Of a stretch of 64,000 bases of DNA, positions 8,270 to 15,656 are shown in pieces. Where the stretch lies: contig CP060294.1 of assembly GCA_014302835.1 (NCBI GenBank), positions 2,939,067-3,003,066 of the forward strand. Direction: 5' to 3'. Source of the DNA: Pedobacter sp. PAMC26386. GTDB lineage: Bacteria; Bacteroidota; Bacteroidia; Sphingobacteriales; Sphingobacteriaceae. How positions within the stretch are numbered: position 1 is the first letter of the stretch; the number at the start of each line of letters is the position of its first letter. A program made the translations under genes and the position numbers. A model generated the notes under the pieces. It ran no database searches. It worked only from the letters and a program-made list of their open reading frames with translations, and was not told where the DNA came from.

Positions 8270-8917
8270 TTACTTCTGTTCTTTAGCTTTCTCCTCTTTC
8301 ACTTCGTCTACTGAAAAGCTATTTCCTCTTAAACTGTAATGCAGCATCTTCATTGTTCCGTCTTTTTGTGTAGAATCCGACGAATTAACAATAGGAAACG
8401 ATCTGAATAAGTCTCCATTCTTTTGGATGAACTGGTCATTACCCTGGTAAATCTTCTTCATTTTAGCACTTAAAGGTGGAAAGCTAATTTTATTAAAGCT
8501 ACCGTTGTACTCATAAACATTGAGGTCCTTCACGTTCTTTTTGCTCATTAACTCGATATACAATTCCGGGTTACCGTCATTATCCATATCCATATTCCAG
8601 GCATCAGTAATAATCCCGTTGCGTTCTACAGAAAATGATTTGTAATTATTTTTGAGTGAATCCGACATCAGGATCAGGTAACCACCAATGCTATCCACTC
8701 CTCTTCCCCAGCTCAATACTTCAAAATGAAGCCCTGGTTTAATCACGATATCTTTATGAAAAGGGAAAGTTCCCGCTGTGTTTTTAACTACAGCTTTTTC
8801 ATCAGCTGCCGGAGAAATTTTAACCGGTTGACTACGGTTACAGGCAAACAAAAACAACAGACCAACACATAGTGCAGACTGCCGTAAAATATATGGAGTT
8901 CGTTTCATCTGGTTCAT
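8270..8917 (-). CDS. Predicted lipoprotein of unknown function
   Basis: The 215-residue protein has a type II signal: a basic N-terminus, the hydrophobic stretch ALCVGLLFLFA, and lipidation Cys26 followed by NRS. The start could instead be the in-frame ATG at 8908. The body contains an FG-GAP/VCBS-like acidic stretch (DMDNDGNPELYIEL, about residues 110-125), typical of Ca2+-binding beta-propeller blades, but only one copy. It is probably anchored in the outer or inner membrane facing the periplasm. The role is unknown. The gene is monocistronic. Confidence 0.75.
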   Translation of the reverse strand: MNQMKRTPYILRQSALCVGLLFLFACNRSQPVKISPAADEKAVVKNTAGTFPFHKDIVIKPGLHFEVLSWGRGVDSIGGYLILMSDSLKNNYKSFSVERNGIITDAWNMDMDNDGNPELYIELMSKKNVKDLNVYEYNGSFNKISFPPLSAKMKKIYQGNDQFIQKNGDLFRSFPIVNSSDSTQKDGTMKMLHYSLRGNSFSVDEVKEEKAKEQK

Positions 8918-8960
8918 TTTTATTCCAGCAATTTATACTAAAAAACGATCTGAACCAAAT

Positions 8961-9009
8961 ATAAGAGCCGGTTTTAAATTCATTATTTGAATTCAAAACC
9001 GGCTCTTAT
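8961..9009. terminator. Hairpin between the GH20 operon end and the lipoprotein gene
   Basis: 22-base arms at 8961-8982 and 8988-9009 with one mismatch and a 5-base loop. It starts AAGAGCCGG and ends CCGGCTCTT. It lies just after the GH20 stop on the minus strand and is a probable terminator. The outer part resembles the AGAGCCTG repeat family noted elsewhere in the window. Confidence 0.75.
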
Positions 9010-9028
9010 TGTTAAAATAACACGCTGA

Positions 9029-10915
9029 CTACTTCGCTCCGTTATTTAATGGCGTTTCAGAAATTACACTATATTTTCCATTTGAGGTAACCACTATGGT
9101 CTTCAGTAAAATTTTACTGCCTTTAGGCACATTAACTTTTAATGGACCACGGTATTGATTAGAAACATCAGAAGGTGTAGTGTTATCTAAAGTATAATAG
9201 ATCTTAGCTCCCTTAACTGGTACTTTCAAATCAACTGTAATGTTCTCTCCATCAATTTGTTTATCAGACTGACCAATTGGAACTGGCACCCAGTATTTTG
9301 TATTGGTTTTATCCAGACGGGCTAAATGCAATGGAATTCTATCTTCAGAGAAATTTTTATAGTTCTTTCTGTCTAACGGAGTCCAGGCTATTTCAGCTAA
9401 AGCAAACATTCTTGGCAAAATCATATATTCTGCTTTTTCAGGGCTTTCAATATATTCTGTCCAAAGATTCGCTTGTACGCCTTTAATAAATTTCTTTTGA
9501 TCAGCCGATAAAACTTCCGGAACCGGGTCATAAGCATAAGCTACTGAATAAGGGGCATTACCACCGATATTAACCGGCTCACCGCTCGATTTAGATTGTG
9601 CATGATCAAAGTATAAACCCTGACTTCCAGGAGTCATGATGACATCGTGATTAAGTTTTGCAGCAGCAATACCACCTTCTATCCCACGCCAGGACATTAC
9701 AGTTGCATTTGGCGCTAATCCACCTTCTAAAATCTCATCCCATCCAATGATAGATCTTCCTTTAGAATTGATGTATTTTTCAATACGCTGAATGAAATAA
9801 CTTTGCAGCTCATGCTCATCTTTCAGACCTTTTTCTTTAATCAACTGCTGACAGAAAGGAGATTGTTTCCAATATTCTTTTGGACTTTCATCACCGCCAA
9901 TATGAATATATTTTGAAGGGAACAAGACCATTACCTCATCTAAAACATCTTCTAAGAATTTAAAAGTGTATTCAGTTGGTGCAAATACGTCATCAAAAAC
10001 ACCCCATTGCTGCTGTACCTGTTTTCCTTTTCTCGATCCTGCCCATGGCGTTTTAGGATCAATAAAAGTATCTCTTTCAGGGAAACAGCTTAACTGAGGA
10101 TAAGCAGCAATTGCCGCAGAACTGTGTCCAGGTAATTCAATTTCAGGAACCACAGTCACAAATTTTCTTGTCGCATAAGCAACTACCTCTTTGACCTCAT
10201 CCTGTGTATAAAAACCTTTATATGGAGTATTATCGTTGGTTACACCAGGATGGTGACCTACCACTGAACCATTTCTTTCTGAACCAACAGTAGTCAGTTT
10301 AGGATACTTTTTGATTTCGATTCTCCAGCCCTGATCTTCAGTCAGGTGCCAATGAAAATTATTCAGTTTATAAGCAGCCATCAGATCAATATATTTCTTG
10401 ATAAAAGAAACAGGAAAAGTATGTCTTCCTACATCCAAATGCATGCCCCTGTATTGAAATCTTGGATAATCTTTGATGATACTGGCAGGTACATCAATTT
10501 CCTGACCTTTTTTCTCAGGCATCATTTGCATCAGTGACTGTACACCGTAAAATAAACCAGCACCTTTTCCGGTAACTGTAATATTTTGGGGAGTAACTTG
10601 TAACTGATAACCTTCAGCAGGTAATTTATCCGCCCCAACAGAACTCAACACAATTGTACGCTGACCAGTTGCTGCTGCCTTGGCAGCTCTTAATGCAAAA
10701 CCACCCTGACTGGCGATATAAGAATTAAGAATATCGGCTGTTGCTGCATTTGGTGTTTCATTAGAAACCAGCACTACAGTTTTATCCAGTTTAAAAACTC
10801 CGGATTTTTTAGTCACTGACACAGGCGCGGGTATAATACCTAAGTTTTCATCCGTCTGCGCCTTTACACTTAAAGTTACACAAGCCAGAATAAGCCCTGA
10901 AATGATTTTTTTCAT
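9029..10915 (-). CDS. Secreted beta-N-acetylhexosaminidase (GH20)
   Basis: The 628-residue enzyme has a Sec signal peptide (residues 1-20), an N-terminal GH20b domain (about 25-150) and a GH20 TIM barrel (about 153-500) with the catalytic pair Asp342-Glu343 in HIGGDE. A C-terminal beta domain (about 540-615, YYTLDNTTPSD) is of the chitobiase C-terminal type. It releases terminal beta-GlcNAc or GalNAc from glycans by substrate-assisted catalysis and should act in the periplasm or at the surface. It is the last gene of a five-gene minus-strand operon with GH125, a GlcNAc-type transporter, NagB and GH2, which points to glycoprotein N-glycan use. Two AACCAAAT blocks precede the start. Confidence 0.95.
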   Translation of the reverse strand: MKKIISGLILACVTLSVKAQTDENLGIIPAPVSVTKKSGVFKLDKTVVLVSNETPNAATADILNSYIASQGGFALRAAKAAATGQRTIVLSSVGADKLPAEGYQLQVTPQNITVTGKGAGLFYGVQSLMQMMPEKKGQEIDVPASIIKDYPRFQYRGMHLDVGRHTFPVSFIKKYIDLMAAYKLNNFHWHLTEDQGWRIEIKKYPKLTTVGSERNGSVVGHHPGVTNDNTPYKGFYTQDEVKEVVAYATRKFVTVVPEIELPGHSSAAIAAYPQLSCFPERDTFIDPKTPWAGSRKGKQVQQQWGVFDDVFAPTEYTFKFLEDVLDEVMVLFPSKYIHIGGDESPKEYWKQSPFCQQLIKEKGLKDEHELQSYFIQRIEKYINSKGRSIIGWDEILEGGLAPNATVMSWRGIEGGIAAAKLNHDVIMTPGSQGLYFDHAQSKSSGEPVNIGGNAPYSVAYAYDPVPEVLSADQKKFIKGVQANLWTEYIESPEKAEYMILPRMFALAEIAWTPLDRKNYKNFSEDRIPLHLARLDKTNTKYWVPVPIGQSDKQIDGENITVDLKVPVKGAKIYYTLDNTTPSDVSNQYRGPLKVNVPKGSKILLKTIVVTSNGKYSVISETPLNNGAK

Positions 10916-10952
10916 GATTTGGTTTTGGTTTTATATTTGGTTCATTGTTTGT

Positions 10953-12371
10953 TTAACTTAATAAATGCGGACGTGCCAGGAACACTTCCCATAAAAACTC
11001 ACCGAAAATGGTATTTGTCCAGGCAAACCATGATCTTGTAAAGATTTCTGGATGATCCTTTTTAAAGGACTCGTGCATAAAACCAGTACCAGCATGTGTT
11101 TTTTTCAAAGCTTGAATACATTCCTTAATTTCTTGCTCATCAGTACTGGTTAAACCTCTGACAATAATACTTAACGGCCAGATCATGTCCTGCTGTTCTA
11201 CATGCGGACCACCAATTCCCTCTAGTTCTTTACCCTTATAAAAATACGGGTTATGTTCTGAGAGTGCGAATTTGCGGGTATTCTGATAAATAGGATCAGT
11301 CACTGGCACTGCATTTAAATAAGGAAGAGAAAGCAGGCTTGGTACATTAGAGTCATCCATCAAGTTTACATTTCCAAATCCATCTACTTCAAAAGCATAG
11401 ATTTTTCCATAAACAGGGTGTTCTACAATGGCATATTTCTGAATTGCTGTTTCTACTTCCGTAGCTAAAGCAGTCAATTCCGCAGCAAACGTTTCTTCCT
11501 TAAAAATTGATCTGAACATTTCTGCCATCTGTTTTAAGCTGACAACAGCAAAAAAGTTAGAAGGAATCAGGAAAGGAAAGATTGTTGCATCATCACTCGG
11601 TCTGAACATAGAACAGATGAGTCCTACTGGTTTAACTGGAAAGCCATAGCCTGCCATGGGTAAGCTGTCAGTAGGTTTGGCTGTATCACGCTGAAAGTGA
11701 TAGGGCCCCAGCCCAGTTTTACGCTGCTGCTCTTTAAATGTTTTCAGAATAGTATGAATGGAGGTTTTCCATTCTTCATCGAACGGTGTTGCATCACCGG
11801 TCATTTTCCAATAATTATAGGCCAGACGCATCGGATAACAAAGTGAGTCTATTTCCCATTTGCGTTCATGCACACCAGGTTGCATATCGGTATGGTCACC
11901 TGCCCATTCACTTTTTTGTTCCCCATCCTTGTAAAATGCATTCGCATAAGGATCTTTAATTACATAATGTGCCTGACGGTGGATAATCCCTGCAACTAAC
12001 TGCTGTAGTTTTTTATCCTCTTTCATGAAAGCGAGGTAGGGCCAGACCTGTGCAGAACTATCTCTGAGCCACATGGCGTCAATATCACCGGTAATTACGT
12101 AAGTATCAGGTTTTCCATCTTTCGTAGCAAATGAAACGGTCGTATCCAGGGTATTTGGCAGACAGTTATTAAATAACCACCCTAATTCTTTGTCCGAAAC
12201 CTTTTGCTGGAATTTAAGAATTGCTTTTTCTACTGCCGGGCTGCTGAATTTTCTTTTATTCAACGGCACTCTTACATTAGGATAAGCCAACTCAAACGCG
12301 CTTAAATCTTTACTCAAAAACAAACCAGCAGTAAGCAGGCTCGTACTGGTAATGAAATCTTTTCTGTTCAT
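10953..12371 (-). CDS. Exo-alpha-1,6-mannosidase (GH125, metal-independent)
   Basis: The 472-residue protein carries an N-terminal export signal (residues 1-25) and then the GH125 (formerly DUF1237) (alpha/alpha)6 domain. Family-typical stretches are WLRDSSAQVWPY, WAGDHTDMQPGVHERKWEID, GFPVKPVGLICSMFRPSDDA, and GGPHVEQQDMIWPL. GH125 enzymes are inverting exo-alpha-1,6-mannosidases acting on N-glycan mannose. I did not assign the catalytic residues. It lies between the GH20 and transporter genes in the sugar operon. The start is preceded by ACCAAATATAG. Confidence 0.92.
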   Translation of the reverse strand: MNRKDFITSTSLLTAGLFLSKDLSAFELAYPNVRVPLNKRKFSSPAVEKAILKFQQKVSDKELGWLFNNCLPNTLDTTVSFATKDGKPDTYVITGDIDAMWLRDSSAQVWPYLAFMKEDKKLQQLVAGIIHRQAHYVIKDPYANAFYKDGEQKSEWAGDHTDMQPGVHERKWEIDSLCYPMRLAYNYWKMTGDATPFDEEWKTSIHTILKTFKEQQRKTGLGPYHFQRDTAKPTDSLPMAGYGFPVKPVGLICSMFRPSDDATIFPFLIPSNFFAVVSLKQMAEMFRSIFKEETFAAELTALATEVETAIQKYAIVEHPVYGKIYAFEVDGFGNVNLMDDSNVPSLLSLPYLNAVPVTDPIYQNTRKFALSEHNPYFYKGKELEGIGGPHVEQQDMIWPLSIIVRGLTSTDEQEIKECIQALKKTHAGTGFMHESFKKDHPEIFTRSWFAWTNTIFGEFLWEVFLARPHLLS

Positions 12372-12419
12372 CTATATTTGGTATTATTTAGCGCCAGTTT
12401 TCACAGGTGCCTGTTAAAA

Positions 12420-13682
12420 TTAATGTGTTTTACTTCTTACTTTATAACCTGCTGCTGCATAATAAAAGATAAATGCATAACAAGGGACCATTATCCAGTA
12501 AGCTTGCTGTGCATTTACTTTGTCAACCAATGCACCGTAACAAAGCGGAATAATTGCCCCCCCAGCGATACCCATAATCAATAATGAAGATGCTATTTTG
12601 GTAAATCTGCCCAGCCCTGAAAGTGCCAGAGGCCATATTGCCGGCCAGACTAGGGAGTTGGCCAAACCAAGCAGCGCGATAAATAAAACTGAAGTATAAC
12701 CCGTTGTAAAAATAGAAGTAATAGTCAATACAATACCTAATACAGCAAACCACTTCATCGCATTTTCCTGGCTGATATACTTAGGAATACAAATAATACC
12801 GATCAGGTAACCAAGAATCATCCCTAATAAAGTAAAAGTGGTAAAAAACTTGGCAGTAGAAAGCGGAATCCCTTGATAATGGGCATAACTGATAATGGTA
12901 TCACCAGCCATAACCTCTACCCCTACATATAAAAACACTGTTAATACACCTAATAGCAGGTGAGGGAATTGAAGAATACTTGTTTTTCCAGCTGTAGCCT
13001 GAGAAACAGTTTCGTCTTCTTTATCTGTATCGATTTCAGGTAAGGTTGAGAAATAGATTAATACAGCCAGAATTAAAAGAACAATAATGATAATCACATA
13101 AGGTAAAATTACTCTGGATGCCAGTGCATTCAGTTCAGCAATTTTTTCTGCTGGATTCATTAGTGCTAATCTATCATGAAAACCGTCTGCATCTTTCAAT
13201 GCAATTGCACCCAAAACAATTGGAGCAATGGCACCGGCAACTTTATTACAAATTCCCATAATACTGATCCTTTTCGCTGCACTTTCTGCAGGTCCGAGAA
13301 TAGTGATATAAGGATTAGAGGCCGTTTGCAATAAAGCCAACCCTGTTCCCTGAATAAACAAACCGAGTAAAAAGAGGCCGTAAGTACGAGTCAATGCTGC
13401 CGGAATAAAAACCAGTGCACCAACTCCCATCACAACCAATCCCAGGGCCATCCCCTTTTTATAACCGGTCACTTTAAGTACACCTGCAGATGGAATTGCC
13501 ATCACCAGGTAACTGATGTAAAATGCGAATGCGACTAAGTAAGACTCGAAGTTATTGAGCTCACAAGCCAGTTTTAAATAAGGGATCAGTACCGAGTTTA
13601 ACCAGGTTACAAATCCGAAAATAAAGAATAAGGCACCGATAATAATAATGGGCGGCATTCCTTTTTTAGCTATTGCTGTCAT
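12420..13682 (-). CDS. Sugar MFS transporter, GlcNAc-type (NagP/GluP-like)
   Basis: The 420-residue major-facilitator protein has about 12 TM segments and belongs to the fucose/glucose-galactose/NagP branch common in Bacteroidetes. Visible features are FGFVTWLNSVLIPYLKLAC in TM1 and the loop QTASNPYITILGP in TM4. It imports a monosaccharide across the inner membrane with H+. Its position directly after nagB (31 bases) and before GH125 and GH20 suggests GlcNAc, though mannose or glucose is possible. No sugar kinase gene is present in this operon. Confidence 0.88.
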   Translation of the reverse strand: MTAIAKKGMPPIIIIGALFFIFGFVTWLNSVLIPYLKLACELNNFESYLVAFAFYISYLVMAIPSAGVLKVTGYKKGMALGLVVMGVGALVFIPAALTRTYGLFLLGLFIQGTGLALLQTASNPYITILGPAESAAKRISIMGICNKVAGAIAPIVLGAIALKDADGFHDRLALMNPAEKIAELNALASRVILPYVIIIIVLLILAVLIYFSTLPEIDTDKEDETVSQATAGKTSILQFPHLLLGVLTVFLYVGVEVMAGDTIISYAHYQGIPLSTAKFFTTFTLLGMILGYLIGIICIPKYISQENAMKWFAVLGIVLTITSIFTTGYTSVLFIALLGLANSLVWPAIWPLALSGLGRFTKIASSLLIMGIAGGAIIPLCYGALVDKVNAQQAYWIMVPCYAFIFYYAAAGYKVRSKTH

Positions 13683-13713
13683 TGAATATAAAATTAATGT
13701 TGGTCAGATTCAA

Positions 13714-15633
13714 TTAAAATTTCCACTTCACAAATGCTTCCATAGCTTCATATTCAGCCAGTCCAAGCTGATCATATGCCCTTGCCGTTTCTTGCGTACG
13801 CGCCTCTGCTCTTACCCAGAATTCCCTTGAATCCTCTCCCGGAAAAACAGGCAGGTCTTTTTGCGACTGATGTTTAAATATGGCTAGTTTCTTTCTTTCT
13901 ACTTCCTGAGGTGAAAGCGGTACAGCCATCTCAATTTCATGAGTTTCAAACTCGTGCCATGCCCCTCTGTATAACCATAACCAGCAGTCTTTTGTCCAGC
14001 TTTCAGTTTTTCTCAAACGAGTCATTGCTTCTACCAGAATATTGAAACATACTTTATGCGTACCATGCGGATCAGCGAAATCACCAGCAGTAAAAACCTG
14101 GTGAGGTTTTACCTGTTGTAACAACTCCATGGTTTGCAGAATATCATCTTCAAAACTCACATCTTTCTGAAACTTGCTTCTGTCATAAAAAGGAAGATCC
14201 ATAAAATGGATACGCTCATCTATTACACCAGCAAATCTGGCTCCCGCAATAGCTTCTCCTTTACGGATCAGTTTCTTAACAGTACGGATCTCTTCAGGAT
14301 CTGTCTGATTTGGTGATTTTGTACTGATGAAACTACGCATTCCATCATATGTAGCCTTTAAAGCTTTAGCATCTTCACCTCTTGATTCCACAAAATCAAT
14401 ATTGAATTCCATAAAACGCAATACATCATCATCCCAAACAGCGGTATTACCCGAAGTTTGATAAGCAACATGTACTTCATGTCCCTGGTCTGCCAGACGG
14501 ATAAAAGTACCACCCATAGAAATTACATCATCATCCGGATGCGGAGAGAAAACTATAGAACGTTTCAACGCCGGTTCTGCACGTTCCGGACGCTGACTGT
14601 CATCTGCATTTGGTTTACCACCCGGCCAGCCAGTAATGGTATGTTGCAGCTTATTAAAAATATGAATATTGATTTGGTAAACCGGCCCACGCAATATGGC
14701 CAGTTGTGCCATTCCATTGTTGTTATAATTGTCTTCAGTTAATTTAAGGATAGGCTTGTTCAATGTCTTTGCTAACCAGATTACTGCTTTAGTCACTTGC
14801 AGATCAGTCCATGCACAATCTTTAACTAACCATGGCGTATCAAAACGTGTCAGGGACGATGCTGCATCCTGATCCAGAATAAACTCTACATTAGGAGATA
14901 ACTGTAAATAAGTAGCTGGTACATCAGACGATAACTCACCTTCTACAGCTTTTTTAACAATAGATGCTTTCTTTTCATTCCAAGCCATCAGGATGATTTC
15001 CTTAGCCTTGAAAATAGTACCAATTCCCATCGTGATTGCTTTAGTAGGTACATTAGCTACCCCTCCAAAATCACGGGAAGCATCTCTTCTGGTTAATTCA
15101 TCCAGCGTTACTAGTCGTGTTCCTGAATTTGGTGCAGAACCTGGCTCATTAAATCCAATGTGACCTGTTCTTCCAATCCCAAGGATCTGTAAATCGATAC
15201 CACCAAACCCACTGATTTTCTGCTCATATTTCAAACAGAAATCTTCAATATCCTCTCTTTTCAATTCACCATCTGGAATATTGATATTTTCCCTTTTGAT
15301 ATCAATATGATCAAAAAGATTCTCATTCATAAAACGAACATAACTCTGGTCCGCTCCTGGTTTCATTGGATAATATTCATCCAGGTTGAAGGTTACTACA
15401 TTACTGAAGCTTAAACCTTCTTCTTTGTGCAAACGGATCAGCTCTTTATAAACTTTAACAGGAGTGGCTCCGGTAGCAAGACCTAATACAGCCCGTTCTC
15501 CCTTTTCCTGCTTTGTCAGGATAAGAGATGAAATTCTTTTTGCGACTTCAATACTTGCAGTTTGCTCATCGGCGTAAACAGTTACAGGCAATTTCTCGTA
15601 TCTCGTCTCTTCTAATAAATTTAATCTTGGCAT
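13714..15633 (-). CDS. nagB: Glucosamine-6-phosphate deaminase fused to a PIG-L/LmbE-type deacetylase domain
   Basis: The 639-residue protein has two domains. Residues 15-265 are NagB: GLATGATPVKVYKEL, NLDEYYPM, GIGRTGHIGFNEPGS. It converts GlcN-6-P to fructose-6-P and ammonia. Residues 355-620 are a PIG-L/LmbE-like Zn-dependent de-N-acetylase fold with the metal motifs HPDDD (His365) and HGTH (His523, His526) intact; a linker of about 90 residues joins them. Ordinary NagB has about 260 residues, so this is a true fusion in one uninterrupted frame; similar long NagB proteins are known from Bacteroidetes. The second domain might deacetylate an amino sugar, which would matter because no nagA lies in this operon; that is inference. 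Confidence 0.93.
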   Translation of the reverse strand: MPRLNLLEETRYEKLPVTVYADEQTASIEVAKRISSLILTKQEKGERAVLGLATGATPVKVYKELIRLHKEEGLSFSNVVTFNLDEYYPMKPGADQSYVRFMNENLFDHIDIKRENINIPDGELKREDIEDFCLKYEQKISGFGGIDLQILGIGRTGHIGFNEPGSAPNSGTRLVTLDELTRRDASRDFGGVANVPTKAITMGIGTIFKAKEIILMAWNEKKASIVKKAVEGELSSDVPATYLQLSPNVEFILDQDAASSLTRFDTPWLVKDCAWTDLQVTKAVIWLAKTLNKPILKLTEDNYNNNGMAQLAILRGPVYQINIHIFNKLQHTITGWPGGKPNADDSQRPERAEPALKRSIVFSPHPDDDVISMGGTFIRLADQGHEVHVAYQTSGNTAVWDDDVLRFMEFNIDFVESRGEDAKALKATYDGMRSFISTKSPNQTDPEEIRTVKKLIRKGEAIAGARFAGVIDERIHFMDLPFYDRSKFQKDVSFEDDILQTMELLQQVKPHQVFTAGDFADPHGTHKVCFNILVEAMTRLRKTESWTKDCWLWLYRGAWHEFETHEIEMAVPLSPQEVERKKLAIFKHQSQKDLPVFPGEDSREFWVRAEARTQETARAYDQLGLAEYEAMEAFVKWKF

Positions 15634-15656
15634 GTCTTAATGTATGAGTTTTGGTT

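Noticed and set aside
12523..12753. 76-residue ORF within the MFS gene
   Set aside because: It overlaps TM-coding sequence in another frame; the codon use and amino acids (aromatic-rich from TM codons) are those of a shadow frame.
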